Part shown: positions 43,849 through 52,390 of the stretch, one piece after another
How the letters are laid out: every line of letters starts with the position of its first letter
Position numbering within the stretch: position 1 is the first letter of the stretch
Source: MWBF01 sp040772005
GTDB taxonomy: Bacteria; Chloroflexota; Anaerolineae; CG2-30-64-16
Reading direction: 5' to 3'
Assembly (NCBI GenBank): GCA_040772005.1
Contig: JAXGYZ010000002.1
Span: 1,116,001 to 1,180,000, forward strand
DNA: 64,000 nt
Notes under the pieces: generated by a model
The model's database searches: none
Seen by the model: the letters and a program-made list of their open reading frames with translations, nothing else
What the model was told of the DNA's origin: nothing
Translations under genes and position numbers: made by a program

Positions 43849-46533
43849 TCACAGGACTGACACCGCCAGCGCCAGTGCGCGGCGGAACTCCGGTCCGGTC
43901 ACCTCTGACCAGGCCGGCGGAAACAGGGCCAGCAAATCTTCCTGAGCCGCACGCTGCGCAGCCAGGTATTGTTCGACTCCGGTGAGAGAGATGGCCGGGG
44001 TTTTCTTCTTGCGCCGGGGCTGCGCCTGCAGGAACTCGGCAATCAGACCTTCTGCGACATGCGCATCCTGGAGCGCGCCGAGCAGGTCCTGCAGCGCAGT
44101 CACTTGTTTAATGAGACCAGGGGCCTCCGGCCCCAGGACGTCGCGGAAGAACTCCAGCGCGTAGCGCAGCCGCTTGCAATCGATACGCAGGAGATGGTAG
44201 GTGGGCAGCGGGGCCTCGGCAATAACCGGTTCGTACGCGCGGACCGCCTCGTAGCGCGTGAAAATCAGCCGGGGAACAACATGCCGCACCTGGTAGGGCA
44301 CGGGCTGCTGGTCGGCGGGGTAGGTGAGCGCGCCTGCTCCGGGCGTGGTGAGAAACGTGCGGAAGTCCGCGGCGAAGGTGCGGTAACCCTGTCCATCCAG
44401 GTATTCGAGCATCTGGCGCCGTGCCACCGCGCGGCGCGCGTGCCAGTCATCCAGCAGCGGACTGAGGTCGCCGGCCTCGACAGCCTCCGGCGGCAGCGCC
44501 GCACGGTAGGCCTCAGCCTTTTCGAGCAGCACATCCAGGTCACGGACCGCGCCGAGGCTGCGGCCCGTGCGGCGCAGGCCCTTGTTAAAAGGATCGAGCA
44601 CGGCCTCGTCGAAGTATTCGGCAAAGACGCCGTAGGCCGCGCGCATGCGTCGGGTTGCGACGCGCATATCGTGCAGGGCTTCGATGTCTTCTCCGGCGCG
44701 GGTGCCGGCCTCGTTTGCCAGCATCCGTCCGAAGTGGAGCCGGAGCAGCTTGCGCCCGGCCTCGCTCATCGGCTCGTCCGGCAGCAGCGGCTCCGGCTGG
44801 CCGGCGATCAGCTCTTCCGCAACTGGCCCCTGTGCCGGGGGAGCTGTGGTCGCGGTCGGCGCCTGGCTGGCCGGCACAAGCTGGCCCGCAGCCTCGGCGG
44901 CCGGTTCCGCGCAGGCCGCTTCGAACAGCAGCTCCTGGTTGAAGAGCCGGCGCCACAGGTCGGCTCGTTCGGCTGCCTGCAGCGCATCCACCTCAGCGGA
45001 CGGGCCTGCCAGCTGGATTTCGCAACTGGCCGCGTCTGCGTCCTCCGCACCGGTGATTTCGGTCGTCTGAGAGCGGGAGAAATCCAGCGCCTCCGCCACG
45101 CGCAGCAGCGCGGCAAGCCGCAACACCTGGTCGCGCTGTTTCGGCTCCAGCGCCGCCATCGTGGGTTCCCGCTCCGGCTTGACCTTGCGGCCCTGAAACG
45201 CGACGATACAGGCCAGCAGCAGCCGGTCGGCAGTCGGAACCCGGTGGAAGGGTTGGGCGAGGATGAGGTCGCGGCCCGCGCGGTGCGGGCGTTCCGGGTC
45301 CGTCTGGGCCCCCACAGTGACAAGGAGCGCGGCCTGCTTCAGCAGTTTGCGCCGCTTGCGGGGCAGCCGGTGGCGGGAGCGCAGGAGCATGAACAGCCGG
45401 TCGGCGTGCTGCGCGACCCGCCGCGCGTGGTTCAGGTCCACCCCGTGCAGCCGGCAGAAGGCCAGCACCGTCGGCAGGCCCTGGCGCTTGTCGGGTGGGC
45501 GCGGACTCTCGCGCAGAGGTGCAGCCTGAGCCTGCGGTTCGGCACGTGCGGCGCGGCCTCGTCGGGGCTGTGCCGGTTGTCCGTCCGTTGCGCGGCGCGT
45601 GGCCTTGCGGCTCCCGGCATGGGTCGCCGGTCGTTGGCCTGGCGTCTCGGGTCCGCCCTCGTCCTTCGACCCTCGCCCCTCGTCCTCTTCGAAGACCGCC
45701 ATCCGCCGCTCGCGGAACGCGCGCAGCCAGAACCGCACCCGGCCCGCGGAGAGACCGCTGCGCGCCACGATATCCCGTGTCGGCAGCCCCTCGGCCCACG
45801 CCAGTACCACCGCAGCGCGGCGGGCCAGCTCGGGGTCGGCGTGGCCTGCCCAGCCATGCAGCGCGTCCTGCTCTGCTGGCGAGAGGCGGCCCTCGACCGC
45901 CGCGCCGCGGCTGCGCAGCGCAGCCAGGCCGCGCTCGAACTTGGAGCGCGATTCCGGGGCAAGTTGGTAAGTCTCCGCGAGTTCGGCGGCAATGCGCGCC
46001 AGGTCAGCCTCCGTGCCGTCGCCCGTCAGCTCGACCTCCAGCTCATAGTAGAACGCGGGCCGCCGGCCTACGGCTGCACGCACCGCGTCCAGGCTCAACT
46101 CTGCCAGATGGCGCGCGCCGTCAGGCAGCGTCTCGACCACGTCCGCGCGGACGCGGTGCTGCTCCAGGTCGAAGAGCGGCTGCAATGGGGTGTCGCCGGC
46201 CAGGCGCAGGGCAAGGTCACGCGCCGGGCTGGGGGGCCAGGCGTGGATGTCCAGGGTCAGGCCGGGCAGGCGCACCTCCTGCTCGTCGCGGTGGTGGACG
46301 GCGCCCTCTGCGCCCCCCAGGCCTTTGAGCGACACCACAACATCGGTGCCCGCAGTTCGCAGGCGACAGGCATAGCCCGCGTGGAGCAGCCGGGCATCCG
46401 CGGTATCGACGTATTGGTCGGTGACATTGACTGCGCCGGCGGGGACGAGCGTGAAGCCCGCCAGTTGGCGCACGCGGACGAAGTCACGGTAGACCTGCCG
46501 GTTGGGAATGGCAAATTTGGCTTCGATTTCCAT
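43849..46533 (-). CDS. CYTH-HTH-Ppx/HD-CHAD fusion protein
   Basis: 894 residues. Residues 1-200: CYTH domain with the ExExK start (MEIEAKF) and basic/acidic strands that bind triphosphate. About 220-280: a helix-turn-helix (RRAAVVLAWAEGLPTRDIVARSGLSAGRVRFWLRAFRER). About 285-350: disordered linker. About 350-540: helical region like the C-terminal HD part of Ppx/GppA (LNHARRVAQHADRLF, LLLACIVAFQGRK, LRLAALLRVAEALDFSR), where the HD pair is replaced by VT. About 590-890: CHAD domain (HDMRVATRRMRAAYGVF, RDLDVLL, KRLRYALEFF), which binds polyphosphate. A polyphosphate-responsive regulator or granule protein is plausible; enzymatic activity is uncertain. The start at 46533 has GAGG upstream; a longer frame to 46713 crosses the promoter. 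Confidence 0.88.
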   Translation of the reverse strand: MEIEAKFAIPNRQVYRDFVRVRQLAGFTLVPAGAVNVTDQYVDTADARLLHAGYACRLRTAGTDVVVSLKGLGGAEGAVHHRDEQEVRLPGLTLDIHAWPPSPARDLALRLAGDTPLQPLFDLEQHRVRADVVETLPDGARHLAELSLDAVRAAVGRRPAFYYELEVELTGDGTEADLARIAAELAETYQLAPESRSKFERGLAALRSRGAAVEGRLSPAEQDALHGWAGHADPELARRAAVVLAWAEGLPTRDIVARSGLSAGRVRFWLRAFRERRMAVFEEDEGRGSKDEGGPETPGQRPATHAGSRKATRRATDGQPAQPRRGRAARAEPQAQAAPLRESPRPPDKRQGLPTVLAFCRLHGVDLNHARRVAQHADRLFMLLRSRHRLPRKRRKLLKQAALLVTVGAQTDPERPHRAGRDLILAQPFHRVPTADRLLLACIVAFQGRKVKPEREPTMAALEPKQRDQVLRLAALLRVAEALDFSRSQTTEITGAEDADAASCEIQLAGPSAEVDALQAAERADLWRRLFNQELLFEAACAEPAAEAAGQLVPASQAPTATTAPPAQGPVAEELIAGQPEPLLPDEPMSEAGRKLLRLHFGRMLANEAGTRAGEDIEALHDMRVATRRMRAAYGVFAEYFDEAVLDPFNKGLRRTGRSLGAVRDLDVLLEKAEAYRAALPPEAVEAGDLSPLLDDWHARRAVARRQMLEYLDGQGYRTFAADFRTFLTTPGAGALTYPADQQPVPYQVRHVVPRLIFTRYEAVRAYEPVIAEAPLPTYHLLRIDCKRLRYALEFFRDVLGPEAPGLIKQVTALQDLLGALQDAHVAEGLIAEFLQAQPRRKKKTPAISLTGVEQYLAAQRAAQEDLLALFPPAWSEVTGPEFRRALALAVSVL

Positions 46534-46579
46534 GCGCTTCCTCTCTGACCTGTGGCGACCGGCAACCAGAAGTGCTGAT

Positions 46580-46608
46580 ATGATACCATAGCCACACAAG
46601 GGTGACAA
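46580..46608 (-). promoter_or_regulatory. promoter of the CYTH-CHAD/ppk2 operon
   Basis: Minus strand TTGTCA at 46608-46603, 17-base spacer, TATCAT at 46585-46580; the start codon follows 47 bases later. Confidence 0.65.
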
Positions 46609-46660
46609 GGCGGATTTCGCGGGCGCGCCTGCGCGTTTTGGAACGAAAGGCCAAATCTGC

Positions 46661-46694
46661 GGTACAATGGCGGGCAACACACTCACCGGAGCAT
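46661..46694 (+). promoter_or_regulatory. -10 element and RBS of the heme A synthase-like gene
   Basis: GGTACAAT with TACAAT at 46663-46668, a poor -35 (TTGGAA, spacer 19), and GGAG at 46688-46691, 6 bases before TTG 46698. This places the ATG at 46602 upstream of the promoter and so excludes it. Confidence 0.5.
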
Positions 46695-46697
46695 GCC

Positions 46698-47630
46698 TTG
46701 ACCGCTTCTGCACCTGCCGGCGCCCGCATCACGCGGGGCCACCGCAATCTTCTGCTCGTCGCAGCGGTGATGACCTGCCTGCTCGTCACCCTGGGCGGCA
46801 CCGTCTGCGCGACCGAATCAGGCACGGGCTGTCCCGATTGGCCGGGCTGCTACGGGCGTATCATCCCGCCCCCGCAGATCAACTCCATCATCGAGTACAC
46901 GCACCGGTTCGTAGCGTTGTTGACCTCGCCGCTGATCATCGCTGCGGCAGTCGTAAGCTGGCGGAGGACGCGCTCCCTGCGCTGGGTGAGCCGACCGCTG
47001 GCCGTCGCACTGGTCTTCCTGGTCGCGGTCATCATCTTCGGCGCCCTCACCGTCCTGACCGGCCTGCCTCCGGTCCTTGCGGCCATCGACCTCGGCTCGG
47101 CGCTGCTGGTGCTGGCGCTGGTTGTGACCGCAGCAACGGTGGCCTGGCGGAGGCACGGCTCGCCCGGGTTACCTGACCGCCTCGCGCTACGGACACCGTT
47201 GGCCCGGCTGAGCAGCGCGGGACTCGGCGCGGTTTACGCTGTGTACGTGAGCGGCGTGCTGGTGGCCGGGCCGGGTTCGCTCACGCGCTGCGTGGGCTGG
47301 CCGCTGTGGCAGATTCTGCCGGACGACCGGGCCGGCTGGCCACAGGCCGCGCGGCTGGCCCTGGCCGCGCTGGCCGCGCTGCTCGTCCTTGCGCTGGTCG
47401 TGCAGGCGGTGCGCACAGCCCGTGACCGCGGGCTGCGACGGACAGTACTGTACACTGGACTCGCGTTCCTCGCTGAGGTCGCCATCACCGCACTGCTGGT
47501 GTGGACCGGGACCAGTTCGGCTTTGCTCGTCCTTCATGTCCTAGCGGCTGTAGTGTTATGGGCGTTGCTGGTAGCTGTGACCGTGCAGGCCGCGCTGCTG
47601 GCCGCCGCGGGTCAGCCCGGCGCAGAATAA
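46698..47630 (+). CDS. ctaA: heme A synthase (CtaA/COX15)-like membrane protein
   Basis: 310 residues from a TTG start. Eight hydrophobic helices. The second periplasmic loop has GGTVCATESGTGCPDWPGCYGRIIPPP and the next helix IEYTHRFVALLTS, the conserved Cys pair and His heme ligand of COX15/CtaA. In the second half the expected helix histidines are less clear (YVSGVLVAGPGSLTRC, and LHVLAAVVLWALL), though one His is present in the final helix pair. CtaA converts heme O to heme A for cytochrome c oxidase. No cytochrome oxidase genes are in the window. Confidence 0.82.
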   Translation: MTASAPAGARITRGHRNLLLVAAVMTCLLVTLGGTVCATESGTGCPDWPGCYGRIIPPPQINSIIEYTHRFVALLTSPLIIAAAVVSWRRTRSLRWVSRPLAVALVFLVAVIIFGALTVLTGLPPVLAAIDLGSALLVLALVVTAATVAWRRHGSPGLPDRLALRTPLARLSSAGLGAVYAVYVSGVLVAGPGSLTRCVGWPLWQILPDDRAGWPQAARLALAALAALLVLALVVQAVRTARDRGLRRTVLYTGLAFLAEVAITALLVWTGTSSALLVLHVLAAVVLWALLVAVTVQAALLAAAGQPGAE

Positions 47631-47702
47631 GCCACAGCACTACAACTGGACCCGCCTCGCGGCATCCTGCGGCGGCCTGTCCAATCCGAGGTATCATTTT
47701 CG

Positions 47703-48155
47703 ATGAAAGAATCTGCCTTCCAAACTGATGCGGCCCTCGCCCGCTTTCGCGAGGGATACAACTGTTCCCAGGCGACGTTCTCCGCTTTCGCAGAGGCGCT
47801 CGGCCTGCCGCTGGATGTGGCATTGCGGATCGCGGCCCCGTTCGGCGGCGGCATCGGACGCCAGGGCGAGGTCTGCGGCGCGGCTTCGGGCGCGTTGATG
47901 GCCCTTGGCCTCCGCTACGGCAGCGCACTGCCCGATAAGGCGGCCAAGGAGCGCACCTACGCGCTGGCCGCCGAGTTCCTGCGCCGCTTCGAGGCGGCCA
48001 ACGGCGCGGTCCGCTGCCGGGACCTGATCGGTGCGGATACCTCCACGCCGGAAGGGCTGGCGGCCGCCCGCGAGCGGCACGTATTCACCACCATCTGCCC
48101 GCATGTCGTGGCATCCGCCATCGAGATCGTAGATGAGATCCTGGCGCGCGAGTAG
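47703..48155 (+). CDS. C_GCAxxG_C_C family protein
   Basis: 150 residues. The family motif is present: CSQATFSAFAEALG, GGGIGRQGEVCGAASGALMALGL and CRDLIG, with a last Cys in FTTICPHVV. These cysteines may bind a redox metal or cluster. Function is unknown in the family. A TATCAT hexamer lies 5 bases before the ATG with no RBS, so the mRNA might be leaderless. Confidence 0.88.
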   Translation: MKESAFQTDAALARFREGYNCSQATFSAFAEALGLPLDVALRIAAPFGGGIGRQGEVCGAASGALMALGLRYGSALPDKAAKERTYALAAEFLRRFEAANGAVRCRDLIGADTSTPEGLAAARERHVFTTICPHVVASAIEIVDEILARE

Positions 48156-48228
48156 TGCCTGCGGCGGTCGATGCGGCAGGCATTAACGTGCGCAGCCCCA
48201 GACACAGATCGTGCGTCTGAGGCTGCGC
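48156..48228. terminator. two hairpins between convergent genes
   Basis: TGCCTGC/GCAGGCA arms near 48157-48182, then a 14-bp stem 48190-48203 with 48215-48228 (one mismatch). They separate the C_GCAxxG gene from the VOC gene and may terminate both. Confidence 0.65.
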
Positions 48229-48247
48229 CTGGAATCGTGTACTGTCG

Positions 48248-48634
48248 TCAGGCCGTCAGGCCGTTGTCCTGGACGGTCGGGTCCATCTGCATCATGCCGA
48301 AGACGTTGCCCTCGGTGTCCTCCGCATAGGCCAGCCAGCCGATTCCTGGCACCGGGCCTTTCGGCATCAGGATCTTGCCGCCCTGGGCCTCGATTTGCGC
48401 GAGATGCTCATCGAGCGCTTGCACGTCGATCGTGTTCACCGTGTTTTTGAAGCCTTCGGAACGGTGCGTGAAGGCCCCGTCTATGCCGCGTTCGTCGCTG
48501 TTGCCCGTGGTGATGAGCCAGTAATCCATCGGGCCCTCCCACTTGTCGATCTTCCAGCCGAAGACATTGCGATAAAATGCAGCCGCCCGTTCAGCATCAT
48601 CCACCGCCAACTCGAAATGCACGACTCTAGGCAT
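48248..48634 (-). CDS. VOC (glyoxalase/bleomycin-resistance) family protein
   Basis: 128 residues from ATG 48634. VHFELAVDDAERAAAFYRNVFGWKID and GIGWLAYAEDTEGNVFGMMQMD are the two beta-alpha-beta modules of the VOC fold, with metal ligands H, E at the usual places (H near residue 5, E near 113). Substrate unknown; similar proteins are annotated as lactoylglutathione lyase-like or antibiotic-binding. Confidence 0.88.
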   Translation of the reverse strand: MPRVVHFELAVDDAERAAAFYRNVFGWKIDKWEGPMDYWLITTGNSDERGIDGAFTHRSEGFKNTVNTIDVQALDEHLAQIEAQGGKILMPKGPVPGIGWLAYAEDTEGNVFGMMQMDPTVQDNGLTA

Positions 48635-48760
48635 CGTTCTTTCCCTTTCCCTGGCAGGCAACTCAGTTCAGGATGGCTCTATAATAGCACGAATTTTCTA
48701 ATCCGTCAAGTGCGAGTTGCGCACAATCAGGGCGAAGTCATGTTGCAATCGGGCTTTCCA

Positions 48761-48866
48761 CCTGGCAGTTGAAACTGCGGCTACCCCTACGAAACCGGCC
48801 TACGCCGGTTAGTTCCAGTCTGCGTAGGCAGACTTCGCAAGGGTAGCCGCAACTTCAGTTGCCAGG
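48761..48866. repeat. branched palindromic repeat with two inner hairpins
   Basis: Outer stem 48761-48786 with 48841-48866 (mostly paired) encloses hairpins AACCGGC/GCCGGTT (48793-48810) and GTCTGC/GCAGAC (48818-48833). It is another three-way-junction element, different in sequence from the CTCTCCTG family. Confidence 0.85.
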
Positions 48867-48967
48867 CGGGTTCACCTGGCGCACTATGAAACCGCCCTGG
48901 CGCACAATAAGCGCGCAGCCGGGTGTGTGTTGGGGATCTCCAATGTAGTGCCCTGACGAAAATTGAA

Positions 48968-49031
48968 GTCGAGACTTCAGCCGGTTTGGGCGTATACGTG
49001 CGTAGGCAGGCTGACCGGCTGAAGCCTCGAC
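48968..49031. repeat. 18-bp-stem palindrome GTCGAGACTTCAGCCGGT
   Basis: Arms 48968-48985 and 49014-49031 pair with one mismatch; the loop contains TGCGTAGGCAGG, similar to the inner hairpin of the preceding repeat. It lies just upstream of the FAH gene promoter. Confidence 0.75.
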
Positions 49032-49059
49032 GCCGCCTGCCTCTGGAGTTTCCGGGCGC

Positions 49060-49087
49060 TTGTGCTCTCTATGGTTCTGGGTACAAT
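49060..49087 (+). promoter_or_regulatory. promoter of the FAH-family gene
   Basis: TTGTGC at 49060-49065, 16-base spacer, TACAAT at 49082-49087; ATG at 49122 with AAGGAAG upstream. Confidence 0.62.
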
Positions 49088-49121
49088 GCAGCTAACCCCG
49101 ACCCGCGAAAGGAAGGTTTGC

Positions 49122-49937
49122 ATGATACTGACACGCTATCGCAGCCTGGGCGCCGCCCGCTGGGCGCTCGACAACCGGCATCTGAGCCCCGATTTTACCC
49201 TCGCGCGGGCATTGCAGGAACGGGCCGCGGACCTGCCCGCCCTGCTGGAGAGCCATCTGACCGGCGAACAGGCCGCGGGGCACCCTCTCCCGCCCATTGA
49301 GACGGAGCAGGAAGTATGGGCGAGCGGTGTGACCTATCTGCGCAGCCGCGAGGCGCGCGAGGCAGAGTCGGCGACCGCAGATGTTTATCAGCGGGTGTAC
49401 GAGGCTGAGCGGCCGGAGCTGTTCTTCAAGGCTGCGGGCTGGCGCGTGGTCGGGCCGGGCGACGCCATCCGCATCCGGCGGGACAGCGGATGGAACGTGC
49501 CGGAGCCGGAACTCACGCTGGTGCTCAACCGCTACGGTGAGATCGTCGGCTACTGCGCGGGGAACGATGTCTCGTCGCGCGACATCGAGGGCGCGAACCC
49601 GCTCTACCTGCCGCAGGCGAAGGTGTATGACGGGTCGTGTGCGCTCGGCGCGGGAATCGTGCTGGCCTCTGCAGACGAGCTGGCGGCAGTCAGCATCAGC
49701 CTGGAGATCGCGCGTGCAGGTCAAGTGATATTCAGCGGCGCGACCGACCTGGGACGGATGAAGCGCCGCCCGCAAGAGCTGGCCGACTACCTGTTCCGTG
49801 AGCTGTCGTTCCCGTGGGGCGCGTTCCTGATGACCGGCACGGGCATCGTGCCCGGCGAGAACTTCACGCTGCAGGTGGGGGATATGGTGCGCGTGCGCGT
49901 CGGGGAGACGCAGTTGGAGAATACGACGCAGAGTTGA
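49122..49937 (+). CDS. FAH-family 2-keto-3-deoxy sugar-acid dehydratase-like enzyme
   Basis: 271 residues. ELFFKAAGWRVVGPGDAIRIRRDSGWNVPEPELTLVLN, GYCAGNDVSSRDIEGANPLYLPQAKVYDGSCALGAGI and SGATDLGRMKRRPQEL match the 2-keto-3-deoxyarabinonate dehydratase-type branch of the fumarylacetoacetate hydrolase family. Metal ligands are the E-x-E of PEPELTL and the D of KVYDGSC. It should act on a 2-keto-3-deoxy sugar acid. The neighbouring Gfo/Idh and TIM-barrel genes fit a sugar-acid catabolic block. The start at 49122 is preferred over 49062 since the latter lies in the promoter. Confidence 0.82.
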   Translation: MILTRYRSLGAARWALDNRHLSPDFTLARALQERAADLPALLESHLTGEQAAGHPLPPIETEQEVWASGVTYLRSREAREAESATADVYQRVYEAERPELFFKAAGWRVVGPGDAIRIRRDSGWNVPEPELTLVLNRYGEIVGYCAGNDVSSRDIEGANPLYLPQAKVYDGSCALGAGIVLASADELAAVSISLEIARAGQVIFSGATDLGRMKRRPQELADYLFRELSFPWGAFLMTGTGIVPGENFTLQVGDMVRVRVGETQLENTTQS

Positions 49938-49938
49938 C

Positions 49939-50074
49939 CTCACCCCCTGGCCCCCTCTCCTGAGCAAAGTAAATGAGCTTTGCTCAGGAGAGGGGGAATG
50001 TGCGCGGAAACTCCCCCTCTCCTGTGCCGCAGCACAGGAGAGGGGTGGGCGGCCGCAGGCCGCACGGGGTGAGG
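49939..50074. repeat. branched palindromic repeat, CTCTCCTG family, copy 2
   Basis: Outer clamp CCTCACCCC (49939-49947) with GGGGTGAGG (50066-50074). Inside: hairpin 49951-49969 with 49978-49996 (19 bp), hairpin 50014-50027 with 50032-50045 (14 bp), and a third small GCGGCC/GGCCGC hairpin. Same architecture as 3420-3535 with different loop sequences. It lies between convergent stops. Confidence 0.85.
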
Positions 50075-50079
50075 CCCCG

Positions 50080-51255
50080 CTAATACTTCAGGTCCACCAT
50101 CCGCCGGGTCGCGGCGGATTCCAGGATGCCGTCGCACACGACCGCGGCGCGGTAGCCGTCCTCGAAGTTCGCGCCGAAGGGCGCCACATCCTTGTCGTTC
50201 ACGATGCAGTCGAGGAAGTGCGTGATTTCGTGGATGAAGGTGTGCTCCCAGCCGATGATATGGCCCTGGGGCCACCAGTTGCTCCACCACGGATGGTAGC
50301 TCTCCGAGACGAGCACCGTGCGCCAGCCCTGGGTCTCCTTCGGCTCATCGCCCACCCAGAACACCTCCAGCTCGTTCATGCGCTCCATGTTGAAGCGGAT
50401 GCTGCCCTTCTCGCCGTTGATTTCGAGCTTCTCGCCGTTCTTGTTGCCGCCCGCAAACCGGCTGGCTTCGAGCGTGCCGACTGCGCCGTTCTCGAATTCC
50501 GCGACGGAGACGAATGCATCATCCACCTCGACCTTTTGGCCGGAGCGTTCCGGGATGAACGTCTTGGTCAGCGCGCCGACGCTCTTGATCTCGCCGCACA
50601 GGAAGCGTGCCAGGTCGATGATGTGCGCGCCGAGGTCGCCCAGCGCACCGCTGCCCGCGGTTTCCTTATCCGTCCGCCAGATCATACCGGTGTTGTAATG
50701 CGGCATGATCCATTCCTGCAGGTAGACCGCGCGGAAGTGATAGATGCGGCCCAGCTTGCCGCTGCTGATGAGTTCGTAGGCCAGCCGGATTGCAGGGACG
50801 AAACGGTAGTTGAACGCGACCATATGCTTCACGCCCGCCGCGTTGACGGCGTCCAGCATGGTCTTGGCCTCGGCTGCGGTGCGCGCCAGCGGCTTCTCGC
50901 AGAAGACGTGCTTGCCCGCCCGCGCGGCCGCGATGGTCGGCTCTGCATGGATGTTGTTCGGCCCGCCGTTATCGAAGATGTGCACCGCCGGGTCCGCGAT
51001 CATCTCGCGCCAGTCGGTGTAGACCTTCTCGTAGCCATAGCGTTCCGCGGCCGCGCGCGTGGCTTCCTCGTTGCGCCCGCACAGCGCGACCAGCTTCGGG
51101 ATCGCCGGCGGGGGGTACATCATGTACGGGATCTTCTTGAACGCGTTGGTGTGCGCCTTGCCCATGAACGCATAGCCCAACATGCCGATGCCAAGCTCCG
51201 GAATGGAGCCCTCGGCCTTCGGGCCGGCCATGCTGCCAAACGATGATTCGGCCAT
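50080..51255 (-). CDS. Gfo/Idh/MocA family oxidoreductase
   Basis: 391 residues. NAD(P)-binding IGMLGYAFMGKAHTNAF, EKPLARTAAEAKTMLDAV (Lys of the EKP motif), and GGSGALGDLGAHIIDLARFL-like AGSGALGDLGAHIIDL with catalytic Asp/His. This family oxidises or reduces sugar hydroxyls. Together with the isomerase upstream it resembles inositol or other cyclitol/sugar catabolic pairs. GGAGG is 7 bases before the ATG at 51255; a longer frame to 51582 overlaps the isomerase gene. Confidence 0.93.
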   Translation of the reverse strand: MAESSFGSMAGPKAEGSIPELGIGMLGYAFMGKAHTNAFKKIPYMMYPPPAIPKLVALCGRNEEATRAAAERYGYEKVYTDWREMIADPAVHIFDNGGPNNIHAEPTIAAARAGKHVFCEKPLARTAAEAKTMLDAVNAAGVKHMVAFNYRFVPAIRLAYELISSGKLGRIYHFRAVYLQEWIMPHYNTGMIWRTDKETAGSGALGDLGAHIIDLARFLCGEIKSVGALTKTFIPERSGQKVEVDDAFVSVAEFENGAVGTLEASRFAGGNKNGEKLEINGEKGSIRFNMERMNELEVFWVGDEPKETQGWRTVLVSESYHPWWSNWWPQGHIIGWEHTFIHEITHFLDCIVNDKDVAPFGANFEDGYRAAVVCDGILESAATRRMVDLKY

Positions 51256-51296
51256 GAATGAACCTCCGTAATGTGCTAAAGCGGATGACCGCTGCG

Positions 51297-52298
51297 TTAC
51301 TTCCGTTCGAACGCGGCGTCGAAAGCGACGGCCGAGGGCGGGAAATCCAGCTTGCGCAGGAACGCGGCGGCTTCCGTCGCGCCGTGCTCGCGGTCCATGC
51401 CGCCGTCCTCCCACTCGACCGACAACGGCCCCTGGTAGCCGATGCCGTTGAGCGCGCGGATGATTTCCTCGAAGTTGATCTTGCCGCGGCCCAGCGAGCG
51501 GAAGTCCCAGAAGCGCCGGGAATCCCCGAAGTTGAGATGCCCGCCGAAGACGCCGGCCTCGGTCGGCACGTCCGACCACCACACATCCTTCATGTGGACG
51601 TGGTAGATGCGGTCCGCGAACTTGCGGATGAACTTGACGTAGTCCACGCCCTGGTAGCCGAAGTGGCTGGGGTCATAGTTGAAGCCGAACGCGGGATGCC
51701 AGTCGAGCGCGTTGAGCGCGTTCTCTGCGCTGGCGATATCGAACGCGATCTCCGTCGGATGGACTTCCAGCGCGTAGCGCACGCCTTCCTGTTGGTACAC
51801 ATCGAGGATCGGTTTCCAGGTGTCCGCGAAGAACTTCAGGCCCTTCTCCAGGAAGTCGCCGGGGTTGGGCGGGAAGGAGTAGACCATGTGCCAGATGGGC
51901 GAGCCGGTGAACCCGGGCACGACGTTCACGCCGAACTTCTTCGCGGCGCGGGCCGTGTTCGCGACTTCCTCGGCTGCGCGGGCGCGCACACCGTCCTCCT
52001 TGCCGTCGCCGTAGATGCGCGGGGGGAGGATGCTGGCATGGCGCTCGTCGATCCGGTCGCAGACGCACTGGCCGACGAGGTGGGTGCTGATTGCGAAGCA
52101 TTGGAGGCCGTGGCTCTCCAGGATATCATGGCGATTGCGCAGATACGCGTCGCTCTCCAGGGCCTTGTCCACCTCGAAGTGGTCGCCCCAGCACGCGATT
52201 TCCACGCCGTCATAGCCGAAGGCCTTCGCCTTCGCGCAGACTGTCTCGAAGGGCAGGTCTGCCCACTGGCCGGTGAAGAGTGTGATGGGTCGTGGCAT
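51297..52298 (-). CDS. sugar phosphate isomerase/epimerase (AP-endonuclease-2-like TIM barrel)
   Basis: 333 residues. TIM-barrel strands with metal ligands: GYDGVEIACWGDHF, CFAISTHLVGQC, ALEVHPTEIAFDI (Glu), FGFNYDPSHFGYQG (Asp/His), YHVHMKDVWW (His, Asp) and LSVEWEDGGMD (Glu). Family members isomerise or epimerise free or phosphorylated sugars. AAGGAG is 8 bases before the ATG. It is upstream of and probably co-transcribed with the Gfo/Idh gene. Confidence 0.92.
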   Translation of the reverse strand: MPRPITLFTGQWADLPFETVCAKAKAFGYDGVEIACWGDHFEVDKALESDAYLRNRHDILESHGLQCFAISTHLVGQCVCDRIDERHASILPPRIYGDGKEDGVRARAAEEVANTARAAKKFGVNVVPGFTGSPIWHMVYSFPPNPGDFLEKGLKFFADTWKPILDVYQQEGVRYALEVHPTEIAFDIASAENALNALDWHPAFGFNYDPSHFGYQGVDYVKFIRKFADRIYHVHMKDVWWSDVPTEAGVFGGHLNFGDSRRFWDFRSLGRGKINFEEIIRALNGIGYQGPLSVEWEDGGMDREHGATEAAAFLRKLDFPPSAVAFDAAFERK

Positions 52299-52390
52299 GA
52301 TGTTATCTCCTTCAAGGTTGAAATGGAACGTTGAGATTCGGGCCTAGATTATGTAGATCAGTTCGATCTGCGTTATCAGCGTGCTATTGA

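Noticed and set aside
43969..46548. Open frame of 859 codons on the plus strand
   Set aside because: It is antisense to the CYTH-CHAD gene; such frames are common in high-GC coding DNA, and its product has no domain pattern and a biased composition.
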